A DNA stretch of 64,000 nucleotides from Agapanthus africanus (taxonomy: Eukaryota; Streptophyta; Magnoliopsida; Asparagales; Amaryllidaceae), in contig JASDDO010000024.1 of assembly GCA_030015575.1 (NCBI GenBank), forward strand, positions 44,044,114 through 44,108,113. The letters run 5' to 3'. Below, piece by piece: positions 1-11,752 of the stretch (position 1 is its first letter; the number at the start of each line of letters is the position of its first letter). The notes under the pieces were generated by a model. It made no database searches. It was not told the DNA's origin and worked only from the letters and a program-made list of their open reading frames with translations. Made by a program: the position numbers and the translations under genes.

Positions 1-145
1 TCGCGATATGAGATCTCGGCCGGGTATATGTGATATAGCCGGGTCATCGGATCAAGTGTTGATTCGATGAACTGATACAGATTATATTAGTCAGTTATTT
101 GTGAAATAGCCGGATTATCGGATCAAGTGTTGATTCGATAATTTA
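1..145 (+). repeat. LTR minisatellite with paired short hairpins, partial copy
   Basis: Two units each hold an inverted repeat around GCCGG (such as CCGGGTATAT..) followed by ATCAAGTGTTGAT. They are the reverse complement of the four-unit array at 22486-22784 in LTR F, which supports J and F being the same LTR family. Confidence 0.7.
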
Positions 146-1070
146 ATGTATAATTATATATTTGATATATTAAATTACATTAACTAGTATAAGCTCACTA
201 AAAGATTCTTTTTCTCACTCGGGTAATACATTGATATATATGCGATATATGTTAATTGTATTATTTTATTTTGTTACAATAAATATTGTATATGTGATAT
301 ATAATATTGTAATATGTTAGGATTATTAATGCAACATGATTAGTAGAGATTAAACATGATTAAGGTTTGATTTGGGTTAATTTTTCTAAAAACTTCTAGA
401 GGCTTTTTGTTTTGTTTTTGCAAAAATATTTTGTAAAGATATTTTTGTAGATATTTGTTAACCCAACCCAACCCTTGACCATGGTTAAGTCTCTACATGG
501 GCTAAGTTATCATACTTAACCCATTGTTGCATTTCTAACCACACTACACTTTTCATTATTCATCACATAAGAAATGGATCATCTTCTTTCTTCTTCCTTC
601 TTACTTGAAAAGCTTTCTAGCTTTTTGAGAAGTGATGAAAATGAGTGAGATTAAGAAAACAAATGAGAGCTAAAATCCTACTTCATCATCCTAATCTATC
701 CTAGCCATTTATATTAGGGTGTTCACTTCATTTGTGAGTGAGAGCTTGTGTTAAAGAAACTTCAAGGTAGATCATCTTTGTTATCGAAGATCGGAAGCAA
801 GCTTGCATCTTTCTCTTCGTGGAGCCTCTCTAGAGTCTGGGAACTTGATGATCGCAGCGAAGGGACCTCAACACGGAGCTTTTGAAGTGAAGGACCGAAC
901 TACAAAGGTTGTAATCCTTTTCACTTAGAAGTAAAGTTGTTTACTTGCTTTGTTCCGCCTAATCTCTAGTTTAATGATCTTGGTTAGGGTTGTTCGGCAC
1001 GTCTAAATTTTAAATCGTGCATGGTTGATGCCTTATAGACCCTTGTGAAAGTGCCTAGTAACCCTACAAA
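1..1070 (+). repeat. Copia LTR fragment J (3' part)
   Basis: The 3' part of a Ty1/copia-type LTR, running off the left edge. It matches, in opposite orientation, the 3' part of LTR F: both carry a 'gatcatctt..atcgaagat' stretch, 'acaaaggttgtaa..cacttag' and 'cctaat.ctctagtt' in the same order (760-1065 here, 3120-3400 there). Homology fades near 1065-1075, where the leader of F begins in the other orientation. No open reading frame in it looks real. Confidence 0.65.
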
Positions 1071-2860
1071 TACTAAATACTACGCATCTGAAATGACGGA
1101 GGGCTACGACTGGTTTTGAAGAAAACCTTTAGCGTAATGAACTTGATATCGTTGTAGAATCTAGTGATTTGAAAATGAGTGGTTTAAGCTCCGCTTTAAA
1201 ATCGAGTAGTTTTCAAAACAAACCAAGTGGATTGTAGCATATGCTAGTTTTGTTAAAGAGGTCATTCTCGGTGAAGTGATCTAGACTCTTTCCTCATCGA
1301 ATGAGGTGCTGGATATTCATAATAGAATACCTCTATACAAAGCAAGAACTAGATCTACCTTTTTGAAAATTTTGAAACTACAACATCTTTTAGGTTTCTT
1401 TTCTTTTCAGTAATCTTATTAATAACGTCCTATCATTTATGTTTCTCTAAATATCACAGAAGAAACGAAAATAAAACACACATATATATCATCCGCATTG
1501 GCCACAGGGACCCGGGTCTTCACCGTAAAGTTACTTAACTTACGGCAGGATGGGGTCAGGACTAGCGCGGATGCAAAACATATATAGTGTCTACTAGTAT
1601 ATTATATATATAAGTAGCATTCGTCTCACACAGTTATATGATCACATCATATCACAGAATCAGCAGAAGCAAATATATGAAATATAGGATATATTAGAAG
1701 GTCCGTGTTCTAGATTAAGCTAGTAATGAAAATCACGGATTCCACGGTCGTGATGAATAGCCAAGCCTACATCCCTAGACCCCTATGTGAGCGGCAAGCA
1801 ACCCTGCCAATTCAAGAGTTAGGCGACCGGTCTCGACTCTTCGAGATGGCCTCCCACTGGACTCTAGAACCTGGTTACTTGTACTCCCCGTCTTGGGTCT
1901 ATTCTAATGCAGAAAAGCAAATAATATCATCAAATGGAGACAACAACCTCAACCCGGAAGTTTTCCAATAAAAGAATATTACATACAAATATTTACATGA
2001 ATGAAGATTGAAAAACTCTCATCTCACGTAAAACCCCCGGCTATTCAATCACGACGATCCAATATAACATATCATAAGCAACACAATAACATCACATGTC
2101 ATCAACGTAAATAAATATGCGTATCCCTAATGTCGTTGACGTATAGCAACGAGATCGAATATACTACCACATATTACACTTACGGTCGCAGAAAAGAAAT
2201 GAAAACTATAATAATTAGAATCTGCATCATCTTTAAACATCATAAATCCAGATTATCACATATTCCGAATTTCATGCCTAACCCTATAAACCTTGCATTT
2301 AAGTCTCGAATTTGAAAACACTTTTCAAAAATCAAGTCAGGTAATTCAACAAGATTCCCGATTAAAAGATCAAATGCTCGTCGGGAACTTTAGTAGATAA
2401 CCGCACCCCCGAGGCCGTCAACGAAGTGCACTTGGGCGGAACACCGTGGTCGCGAGCACCCGAGTGGATGCTTTTGGCCATGGGGTCTTTTATAGTCACT
2501 TGGTCGGGGATATGGGGCGTGGCTATCTACTAGTGTCTCCCAACAAATATTCGCGTACGATACGAGATTGCGACGGAGTTTTGATCCGAATCAAGACTCT
2601 GTGGCAATCCATCATTTGAGAATAAAATGCTAGATTTACAAATCATTAACTATTTTTCACAAAACTAATCAATGTGGAGTCCAAAAATTGTATCACATAT
2701 CCAAAACTATCTAGACGATGTTAAACATTTCAATCGATATTTCAAATACCGCCAATTCATAGAGACCTCAACAACTTGAGCCTCATTAAAAATTTCCAGA
2801 AAACCAAAAATGTCAACATGAAGCAGGCGAGGAAGAACGAGCCCCTAACACATCAAGTCA

Positions 2861-2908
2861 GCGACGAAACCGCGGCCAAGACTAGGTCTAGGCGGCGGTT
2901 CCGCGGCC
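2861..2908. promoter_or_regulatory. Paired CCGCGG dyad, copia leader F
   Basis: Two half-palindromic GC-rich blocks (2861-2877 and 2891-2908, the second GGCGGCGGTTCCGCGGCC) lie 13 bases apart in AT-rich DNA. The same paired arrangement occurs at 7550, 13437, 24764, 26005, 39249, 58082 and 60765. Function unknown. Confidence 0.6.
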
Positions 2909-3093
2909 ACTTAGACAAATTATGTGCTTGTTTTTCTTCTGCCTCCATAGTTTTACCTGCATAATTTTCTGAATATTTTAATTTGTGAAAAAATCAACTT
3001 TTGAAAAAATGGACAGAAAGTAGTAAAAATCCGGTTTTGAAACGTCGATCGAACATTTTAACGTCGTCTAGATTTCGCCTAAGTCTCTAGCTT

Positions 3094-3106
3094 GGCTACG
3101 ATACTA
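3094..3106 (-). other. Degenerate tRNA-iMet primer-binding site of F
   Basis: On the minus strand the bases read TAGTATCGTAGCC, a decayed TGGTATCAGAGCC, directly after a terminal CA of LTR F. The intact site in the related element I is at 57878-57890. Confidence 0.55.
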
Positions 3107-5259
3107 TGAAAATATATCTTAGCACCTCTACTAGGTTTATATAAGCATCAAGTATGCAATTTTACAAAATCTAGAGTGCTAATCATACAAAAGAAGAATC
3201 GAACTAGAGAATTAGGATTTTAAAGTAAGAAAACAAGTTTTAAACTAAGTGATGGGGGTTTACAACCTTTGTAGACCGATCCTTCATTTCTAAAGCTCCA
3301 GGTAATAGTCCCTAGAACTCTTCTTAAGGCTCCACTTGAAGAAAGGATCGAGCTTGCTCGTTGTCTTCGATGCCGAAGATGATCCATCTTGAAGTCTCTC
3401 TCACTCAAGCTCACTCTTCACTAATCAAGATATTAGTGAAGCAAATAACCCAAACTAATGGGATAGATTAGTATAGGTTGATGAAGTAGGAATTTTGCTC
3501 ACAAGTTTTTCTTCTTTCTCTTTTCTTTTCTCACTTTAGAAAAACCTAAAGATGAGATGAAGATGAACTTGGATGATAAAATGAACCATGTGAGGATGTA
3601 ACATTTTAGGAAAATAAAATATTATTTTTGGGAATTTAAATAAATAAGATAATAAATTTTATGAATGTTATTAAAGTATGGGAATTACTTTTAATAGAAT
3701 GGTATAATTATATACCAATAGTTTGGAAAAATTAATATGAATTATTGATCTTGTTTATATACATAGCATGAAACAAAACATGTTGCAAACCTTACCACAT
3801 TTATTTGAACCATGGTTTCTTTTGCAATTATATGGTTTTGGTTTTATTTGAAAAATAAAAATAAAAAAGAAGATATTTAGATGAGAGAGGGTGAGGTGAC
3901 TTGTATCATGTGAGGAGGGAGAGAGAGGGGGAGAGGGGTCTTCTCACCACCATGGCTTCATTTTCATCATTATCTTTTTCTCCTTCATCTCTCTTCTTCA
4001 TTCCTCACCTCCTCCTTTCTCATCCTCCACCTCCTCTCTACCACCCACAAACACCACCAAAACCTAGCCAAAACCTTACACTCCCTTGACTAAAATTGAT
4101 CACAACCTCACTACAAACCACTTGAATGAATCAAGTTGGAACATTGAGTACTTTGGGCAACCCCAGAATTTTCCCTAGTTGCTACATGAGGTAAATCCTA
4201 CACCTTTAGTTTAGAATTTGAGTTTCCTTATGTCTTATAGTGGTTTAAAGTTATATTATTGTGGTTTAGTGATGTTTGAAAATTCCTAGATAAGGTTTAG
4301 GCTATAATTTGATGTGTAAAGGTGTATTGAGGTGTAATTAGTGACCACAACCCTATGGTGCTTGATTTATGGACTGAACTTGAGACTATAACCCAAAACA
4401 TGAACTTAGAAATCTCCGATATCGGGTTTGGTGGAATTTGTGAGTATATATTGGGATCTGCTATAACTATTGAGCTTTGAAAAATATTTAGTAAATACAG
4501 TGAGACAAGCAGGCCACCTAGAGACTACCCCTGAAACCCGAGACCCCAACTCCAACTTCAGGCCGCAAATAAACCCATTCTGGATGCAAATTGTGGCCTG
4601 GGTATGAGGCATTGGCCTCGTGCTTGGTACATGGCTCCTTTAACTGTTAATTAGACCTATCCTATATGCTAAATGTCCCAATTTGACCTGAGACAAAATC
4701 TGAAGATTTTTTTCAAAGTTTCTGTTTTCGTTTTACGACTTTTAATGACTTGAGTTTTGGTATTTGGATTTGACTCGGTGGTTTGACATTTGTACATCAA
4801 TATCGAGGGTTGTTGGGTTATTCTTGCATATGTGGACCATAGGTTCTAATCTATGTGTGTTTTGTGTGCCTCTTTGGTTTACGTATTCGATTCGTGTTTA
4901 CAATACGACGGGTTTAAACTGTAGGTACCTTTGCGTGTACATTGGGATGACAAGGGAGAGCAAGGCGTCATCGACTTCGGCAAGCGAGGATCGAAGGTGA
5001 GTAATGTATATCTACGGAGGGAAGCCGGGTGGATGGCGTATAGCACCCAGCAATCGTAGATTTGGATAATTATCTATATTATATATGTTAATGCGAGACA
5101 TGGATACCTAACAAATAGGTTTCTAGGAGACTATAGGTTAGATTAAGCATACTTGTAGGAAGGTTTATCCTTAGTCTATTTTTCTTAGTTGTGAGCCGTT
5201 TGTTTTATATCGTCGCGTGCACACACGCACGCACACATTTGGTTTGATATGTGGGTATA

Positions 5260-5282
5260 TGTGTATATATATATGGATATGT

Positions 5283-5314
<32 letters not shown>
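5260..5314. repeat. (TA)n microsatellite
   Basis: Almost pure TA dinucleotides within solo LTR G. Confidence 0.9.
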
Positions 5315-5316
<2 letters not shown>

Positions 5317-5518
5317 TACATATACGTGTAAGATGAGGATATGATTTATATTATGGTTTTGAGTCGATATGATCGAGCAGGATGGTCAAGAGATTATGAT
5401 ATATAATTTGAGACGAGACATCGTTTATGATGCGATATATTAAAGGATCGTTAGGCGTTATATACAAAATATGTGATAACATATGACTTGATGAAATAAT
5501 AGATTGTACGAGACCTTA

Positions 5519-5720
5519 GATCCGTACCCTGATTATGATATTGTACGGCGATTGATACCGTACGAACTATATGATTTATTTATGATATTTGACCCGTACC
5601 CTCGGTTTTGAGGATGTCGTACGACAGACTATACCGTATGAGATATTTATATATGATAATTGATCCGCACTCTTGACTCGAGGCTACCGTAGATATTACC
5701 GTACGTGATACTATGAGGCT
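5519..5720 (+). repeat. About 70-bp tandem repeat in solo LTR G
   Basis: Three diverged units start near 5519, 5590 and 5661. Each begins GATCCGTACCCT or a variant and contains a 'taccgtac'/'gtcgtacga' core. The repeat lies inside the LTR. Confidence 0.65.
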
Positions 5721-6659
5721 GGATCGCCGACTATTAAATATATATATCGACTTAGATATGCTTTCGATTCCTATTTACTTTCGACTCGGTTCTTAGTTTA
5801 GTCTTTAGTTGCTTAGATAGATGTTAGTTTAGGCTCGAGTCATACTTATTTTCAAAACTAACGAATCGTAGGAATTTTCAAAGGATAAACCGAGGGACGC
5901 TACGGATTTTCAAAAGACATCTCTTTTCTCAAAACACCGTAGTCCCTACTTTTCTAAAAAAACGACAATTCGTGCTTTTAAATACGATAAACGGTATGGC
6001 TCGTATATAGATTTATATACTTTATTGTTGATTTTACTATTTATTTTCTGTTATGATCTCGCCTGCTAGGAAACCTACACCATTACCGATGATGCGTATG
6101 TTGCACGTATACTTGCTTGCCGGCCCACACACATCAGTATCGGTAATTGCCATGCCACATACACATTAGAAACCGTTATCTCATTTGTATAACCTGTTAC
6201 CTGGTAGTTTGATTATATTGTTTAGCATTCATGATCTCACTTGCTAGTTTAAATATTGCATTCCTTACTTAGATGCCGCATGCATTCATATGTACATTTT
6301 GTTTATGCACTGTTGAGGGGTTTTATACCGATATTCATTGTTTTCCTATTGACTCATGATTATGAGATTTCGGTATTTCATGAGATTTCTGGATTTTGGA
6401 AACCGCATGTGAAACTGAAAACTTATGCTCCTTTTAAAAGAAAATTGCGGTTTTCCCTTAATATGATGTGTGGCGTCCACCACGAGATTTCTCGGTTCTG
6501 GAGCATATATGATATATGATTACCCCCCACGAGGAGCGAGGGTGACACCGTCTGTGGGTACATGGTGGACCCGGTGCGGTACCCCGGGACCAGATTGACG
6601 TATATAGAGAGATAGAGACGTTGAGCCCGACAGGGGAGCACTACCGACCTGTGATAGTT

Positions 6660-6691
6660 TGGGCCGATCCGGACTGACAGAGCCCGAGATA
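6660..6691 (+). repeat. One unit of the GGGCCGATCC repeat, split by element A
   Basis: The bases ggccgatccggactgacaga.. match two units at 20985-21062. Element A inserted at the end of this unit, and its AGATA duplication is 6687-6691. Confidence 0.7.
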
Positions 6692-7549
6692 TGTCACGCC
6701 CCGCTTCCTAGTATACGGGCAGAGGACGCGACGAGGCCGCTACATATTTACTCTGAAGTAAACACGCTAAGCGTATCTATGCAATATAAATAAAATGCAC
6801 AAGAAACAAAGACAATAAATATAATTGAACAGCAACTTTATTTATTAACATTCTTTTTACAATAGATCTGAAAAGTAAATACATGGAATGGAAAGCAATG
6901 CCTAAACAGTGGTATAACAGAAATGGAAAATACGTAAATGTGTACAAGGAATCTAAAGCTCTGGGTCAAAAACTAGCTGGTCCAAATCCTCGCTGGTGGG
7001 CTCGATCTCCAGTGAGTCTGAATCACCTGACGACATTCCAAAGAAGAAGAAAGAGAATGTCGTCAGTGAACAAATCGCTCGGTAAGTCCTGTTCATATCA
7101 GAATATTGCATTTTGTACCGCCCATTCTTACGCTCGTTTGGTTATAGGCAGGTGCTTTTAATCAGTGTTTGCTACATATTTACAGGATACTGGTTCTCAG
7201 CTCTAAACAGTGAAATTCATAGAAAAGTACGTCAAATTCTGGATTACTGCCAACAACAGATAAAACACGGGTCGCCTCTCTCTCTCCGTGTGTTGCCACA
7301 CACCAGTTTATGGGAAAAAATGGCAAATTGATGTCATTTTCGTGCACAAAGCTCAATGTCAACACAAGATCCAACATATCTACGCGAAGCTCGAGGAAAT
7401 CATGGCAAAAGATCCACATCACATCACCTTTTGATCTAATGAAATTCTGGAAGAAATGTGAAGAGATTCTGAGAAAAGTCATATACCAAACAGCAGACAA
7501 CTACAAACCAGGAAAGGCCACAAAATATCGTGGCCTAACTCACCAAGAC

Positions 7550-7597
7550 GGCCGCAGTTCCGCGGCATTAGCGCGCTTAGGCCGCGGAACCGCGGCC
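7550..7597. promoter_or_regulatory. Paired CCGCGG dyad, LTR of B
   Basis: GGCCGCAGTTCCGCGGC (7550-7566) and the perfect dyad GGCCGCGGAACCGCGGCC (7580-7597), 13 bases apart. The second ends 90 bases before the TATA box. Candidate upstream promoter element. Confidence 0.65.
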
Positions 7598-7687
7598 ATA
7601 TAGGCTCCTCACTGTGTCGTTTTCTAGGGGTATTTTGGTAATTTTATGTGGAGCCATATTCTTGCCCTAGGTTTCCATTTCCCTGCC

Positions 7688-7695
7688 TATAAATA
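7688..7695 (+). promoter_or_regulatory. TATA box of B 5' LTR
   Basis: TATAAATA in a short GC-richer context. The equivalent position is conserved in the other B LTR (13575) and in C (60933). Confidence 0.7.
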
Positions 7696-7884
7696 CCCCA
7701 GTTCTGAGCCAAGCCAAGGGGAGTTCATTCTTATGCCTTGTTTTTGTTAGTTTTTAGTCTTCTTCTTCTTCTTCATTCTTGCCTCCATGAAAATGTAGTG
7801 AGAGCATTGAGTGGATGTTAAATGAAGATGAGGGTTTTTGTATCATTCTTTTTTGCTTAGCTTCCCCCTTGAGCTCTCTACCTT

Positions 7885-8055
7885 AACTTGATCTTGCAAC
7901 CTCTTAAGTGAGCTTGCAAGTTTAAGCTTTGGTCATTAGTCTCAAGGGGTTGTATCATTTTGTTCTCTCTCTTGTGCTTCATTTCACATGAGTTCTTTAC
8001 CCTTCTCTTGATCTTGCAACCTCTTGATTGAGCTTGCAAGTTTAAGGGTTGGCTA
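7885..8055 (+). repeat. Two hairpin repeats in LTR of B
   Basis: Two near-copies of a 51-base unit contain CTTGCAA..TTGCAAG (7893-7899/7914-7920 and 8013-8019/8034-8040), exactly 120 bases apart. Repeated at 13775-13945 in the other LTR. They lie downstream of the TATA box, so they would be in the RNA. A 96-codon antisense frame here (7878-8168) is an artefact of the repeat. Confidence 0.65.
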
Positions 8056-8820
8056 TTGATCCCATGCCTTGTCTTGTGTTCTATGGTTCTTAGTGTTACT
8101 TTCTTGCTTATCTCTTTCTTGCATTTTTCATTCTTGTCTTTTATTACTTGCAATTTATTACCATGCACTTTAATTACTTGCTTGTAATCTTTTCTTTTCT
8201 TTGTTTATCTTTTTGTTCTCTCTTTTTGGTTCGTTTTGTGAATGGTTGTAATTATTGTTGTTAAGAATAAATATGATATTGTAAGTTAATGTTTCTTTGC
8301 TCATTTCCTTTTTCCGTTATTTTCCCTTGAACTCCGCCCAAACGATACGCAAGCGCTCCGTTAGGCACTCTACCCTACCAAGGTAATGGTGATTCCTAAC
8401 CGCGACCGGTTGCGTTCGGTTTGGCCGGAGGCGAAAGCAAGAGACAAGAACGGAAGGACAAGGGTAAATAAGCCGGATTTCACGAATACCGTGCTTAAAT
8501 CCCCTAATCCACGTTGTTGCCGATTGCTCTAGCTTCAATTAGTCAATACTCGGCTCAAAGGTTTTGAGTGCGGATTTCCTTAGCTTACACTTTCGTATCT
8601 TTTTCTTAACAACTTTATACTTGCATATAAAACACATAGGTTAGATCTGAACAAACATATACAAATTCTTCATTGACTCGTCTAAAACTCGAACGGACAT
8701 ACAACCATCTCCCTGTGGATCGACCCGTGCTCAACCGGCTAGCTGCATAGCGACACCGTCCTGATCGCGGTTATACTTTAGAACTTTGAACATCCGACAC
8801 GCCAAAAGCGTTCGATCAAA

Positions 8821-8838
8821 TGGCGCCGTTGCCGGGGA
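8821..8838 (+). other. tRNA-Asp primer-binding site of B
   Basis: TGGCGCCGTTGCCGGGGA, complementary to the last 18 nt of plant tRNA-Asp(GUC), two bases after the LTR. Homology to the tRNA stops after 18 nt, the normal length. Confidence 0.9.
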
Positions 8839-9885
8839 GACGGTAGCGTATTTTCTTTCTTGTTATTCGGGTTAATATTCTTTTTGTATATATTTATAAA
8901 TTAAAAAAAATCTTTTTGTTATTTTTGATAGTTTTTGTGAGCAAGTCTGCAGATTTTTGCGGATTTGCGAACTGCAATTGTGGGGAGCAAAGTGTACGTT
9001 CAAGGCTAAGCTGATTGCAAAGTACAGTGCCAAAGATCCGGATAGTTTGACCCGCGCAAGCGAACTTTTCAAGCTTACCGGATTTGATTCAACGGGGGTT
9101 TCCTAACCCAAAAACTTAACGGTACGTACTTTACTAACACCTTCTTCTCAAATCCGACGCATCCAATATACTATTCTTTGCAGGATTCTTTGCAAGTTCG
9201 CTAGCAAACGCTAAAAATTGATTAACCCGTATTTGTTGCAGTGCCGTGCTTAAACTAAAAAATGATTATTTGATTCTTTATAGAATTTTTATTGAATTGC
9301 GCATTGCATACATTAATACGGACTTAAGGGCAAGCGAACCCCACAACATACGGTAAAGGATTTCATCACCTTTTCCATGGCCCACAAATCACGAACTTGA
9401 GCATAACGTTTACCCGCACAAACTTTAAAAGAAACTAAACTTTAAGCCTTAAGGACTTCGCGCTCACTAGGAGAAGTTAACTATGTTTAGAACCTCGCTT
9501 AACGGTATATTGTTTACGGGGTGTCTAGAAAAGTGTTAACGGCGAAACCGCCAAAAGAGAAAGGGTTATTTAATTAAGGAACTTCGCGAAAGCGTTGGAA
9601 AACCTCCCCTTATCTCTGCACTTACCTGGCCTCGTGATCAGTATATCTTGAGCCCGTTTCTCGACACAGTTTTACTTCGACAATCAAGTTCTGGAGCAGG
9701 TCTAGTTGACCTAGGTGAACCCTAGAACGATTAGGTGTGTGGTATTTTTGTGTCGTGATTGTTTTTGTCCAGATTCTTTTTGTGTGTATATTTCATTCTT
9801 TTGTTAATAGCTAACTAAAAAAAATACTAAAAAAAATCCACATTCTGTTTCCCCTCCTTTCTTTCTTTCTTTCTCTCTTCATATC
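8839..9885 (+). other. Leader of element B
   Basis: No gene seen. Its start (acg.ta..tttcttgttattcgggtt) is shared with the leader of D (25775-25810). The stretch 9518-9607 (gtgtctagaa..gttggaaaacctcccc) is similar to 59666-59771 in copia element I. Confidence 0.7.
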
Positions 9886-11544
9886 ATGGGTACTCCACCT
9901 AGAAAAACTCTTGCCGAACTTTGGTACCCACAACCAGACATTACTTCTTACGGTTCTTGCTTTGGCCGAACGTCGAACGATCCCTCCATGCCCAAAATCT
10001 CTTTGAAAGATCGGATAGACGCGTCTAGGACAAACACTTGCCCTCCGCAATCCACTTTGTATCAACCTTTTCAACCTCCCCCACCCTCTTATGTTGATAC
10101 CCCTTTTGCAAGTCGTCCTTTGTCCGTCGCTGAACATATTGAACAATCCTGTAGCCAATCTTTCACTCCTTTCGCCACTACAGATTCTTGGGATCAACAA
10201 TTCCATTCACCTTCTTATCCAAATATTGATCCTGCTCCTGTCCAGCCATTCAATTCCTACCAGTCCTACCTGACTTTTGCACCTTCCCTAGACATTGCTT
10301 CTAAACCGCCATTTGGGAGTTTTCAGTATCCAAACAACTTTGAATCTTTTACTGAAACCCCTTCACAACCCATGTCTAGTCTGGAACAGTCTTTGGAAGA
10401 CTTTAGGGTAGCATCGTACCAACAGATGATGGATTTGAATGCGTCCATGGCCGCCCTCATACAACCTAGTGACCCGGTAGCTAGTTTTCAACTAGCTCCA
10501 AATTTTCCAATGTATGAAGAAGCGATAGAACAGATTGAGAATTTGAGTGGAGAGAGTGAGCTGTACCCCCTTCCGAATCAAGCCTACCCGTTTCAACTTG
10601 CATCCCACAACTCCGGTTTTGAATGTCTATCTAGTGTTCCAAACGATTCATTGATTAAAGATAGAACAGATAATGAGTTGTGTGACTTTGTAGTGTTTGA
10701 TTTGCCCGATTATGAAGGGTCCCTTTCGAGTGAAACCACACCCAATCCTTTTGACCTCTACACCTCCATTCTAGAACCTGAATTGATTAATATCCATGCT
10801 TTTGTTGAGGTGTCTGAGAATATTGATTTTCACTTGATTGAGGATATCGACGCTGGGAATATTTTGGATGATGAGCCTGTAGATTTGGCAGAGTTTTTCT
10901 CTCCAATTCATCATCCCGAGTCATTAATTGTTTTTCCCAAACCCCATATGCGTCTTGATTTTGATGAAAATTGCATGGATAAGCTGAATTTTGAGGAAAC
11001 TTTTGAGGATATTTTTGAGGATGAACCAGTTTTAATTGATGAGTCGGATTTTCCAATTCATGATGTCCCTTCCATTGACTGTGTACCCCCTCCCGAACCT
11101 TTACCTGATACCCCTCCTCGATCACTTTCCTCTACCCTTTCCATCGTTCCGACCTTGCAAGTAACCGTATCACTTCCATTTCCATTGTCTGGTTTACTAA
11201 GTTCGGCGTACCCATGGTTTCTCACGAATCTTGAGGGATTTGACCTAATTTCTCGCCATATTGATAGATTAGTACAATCCATCTTTTCACATCGATCATT
11301 ACAGATTGTACTAATTTATTCAATCCATTTCCACCCTCAAGTTCGTATTCCACTTCTCTCTCTCTCTTCCATCATTCTTCTTCTCATATACCAAGACCGT
11401 ATCCCGCTTCTATCTCCATACGGTCTCGCGTATTCTCCATTTCTTACCTCTCCGCGTTCTTTCACCAACCAACACATTATAGAGATAAAATCTTTGAATA
11501 GTTGGTGCTCTCTTTTGGCCTGTGTAAGGCCTTGTATAGTTTGA
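9886..11544 (+). CDS. 552-codon accessory ORF of element B, function unknown
   Basis: An intact ORF from MGTPPRKTLAELWYPQP to a TGA, the only long ORF between the LTRs of B. I recognise no gag capsid, zinc knuckle, protease, RT or integrase motif. The first two thirds are rich in Pro, Ser, Gln and Phe (low complexity); the middle is acidic (for example FEDIFEDEP); a hydrophobic patch at roughly residues 480-500 could be a membrane segment but is weak. The start is the first ATG after a pyrimidine-rich stretch. A hairpin and a polypurine-like motif follow the stop at once (11585-11621). It occupies the place where autonomous relatives carry gag-pol, so it may be a degenerated or captured sequence. 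An intact frame this long in a young element suggests it is either constrained or recently inherited. Expression is unknown. Confidence 0.55.
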   Translation: MGTPPRKTLAELWYPQPDITSYGSCFGRTSNDPSMPKISLKDRIDASRTNTCPPQSTLYQPFQPPPPSYVDTPFASRPLSVAEHIEQSCSQSFTPFATTDSWDQQFHSPSYPNIDPAPVQPFNSYQSYLTFAPSLDIASKPPFGSFQYPNNFESFTETPSQPMSSLEQSLEDFRVASYQQMMDLNASMAALIQPSDPVASFQLAPNFPMYEEAIEQIENLSGESELYPLPNQAYPFQLASHNSGFECLSSVPNDSLIKDRTDNELCDFVVFDLPDYEGSLSSETTPNPFDLYTSILEPELINIHAFVEVSENIDFHLIEDIDAGNILDDEPVDLAEFFSPIHHPESLIVFPKPHMRLDFDENCMDKLNFEETFEDIFEDEPVLIDESDFPIHDVPSIDCVPPPEPLPDTPPRSLSSTLSIVPTLQVTVSLPFPLSGLLSSAYPWFLTNLEGFDLISRHIDRLVQSIFSHRSLQIVLIYSIHFHPQVRIPLLSLSSIILLLIYQDRIPLLSPYGLAYSPFLTSPRSFTNQHIIEIKSLNSWCSLLACVRPCIV

Positions 11545-11584
11545 AACTGTTCTCTTTCCCCCCTAATCCTGAACTTCAACGCTT

Positions 11585-11621
11585 AACAGTGGAAACACTG
11601 TTTTACTTAAGTTTGGGGGGG
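11585..11621 (+). other. Hairpin plus polypurine-like motif 1 in B
   Basis: AACAGTG-GAAA-CACTGTT (11585-11602) has a 7-bp stem and a GAAA tetraloop, then TTAAGTTTGGGGGGG. It lies 40 bases after the stop of the 552-codon ORF. Confidence 0.7.
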
Positions 11622-11717
11622 ACTCCTTTTTTGTATATGTTTTTTGTTTTCCTTTTTGTTTTGTATATAATTTGTTTCTAAAGAGCGCCGACAATTTTGA
11701 CCCTCTTGGTGTAGCCT

Positions 11718-11752
11718 GACAGTGAGGGCACTGTCAAGTTTAAGTTTGGGGG
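11718..11752 (+). other. Hairpin plus polypurine-like motif 2 in B
   Basis: GACAGTG-AGGG-CACTGTC (11718-11735) has a 7-bp stem, then TTTAAGTTTGGGGGT. Same design as motif 1 and as 63019-63053 in C. Confidence 0.7.

Larger units (their letters stand above)
1071..3106 (-). mobile_element. Leader/internal region of copia element F
   Basis: Gene-free leader DNA running leftwards from LTR F. It is collinear, on the other strand, with the leader of copia element I at 57877-59265. Shared landmarks are the CCGCGG dyad pair (2861-2908), the 'cggattccacggtcgtgatgaatagcc' region (1737-1763) and 'gaaatgacggagggctac' (1091-1108). Short open frames at 1726-1971, 2130-2315 and 2776-2964 match no family I know and are not called as genes. 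No gag or pol is visible before the junction with J near 1070. Confidence 0.6.
7090..8818 (+). repeat. 5' LTR of element B
   Basis: Starts TGTTCATATC, ends CGATCA, and matches 12978-14708 almost base for base (about one difference per line by eye). It is followed after AA by a tRNA-Asp primer site. It holds a paired CCGCGG dyad (7550-7597), a TATA box (7688-7695) and two hairpin-bearing repeats 120 bp apart (7885-7935, 8005-8055). Related to the LTR of element C at 60362. Confidence 0.9.

Noticed and set aside
7878..8168. 96-codon minus-strand frame in both LTRs of B (also 13768-14058)
   Set aside because: Conserved only through LTR identity; its internal repeats mirror the hairpin repeats, and no family is recognised.
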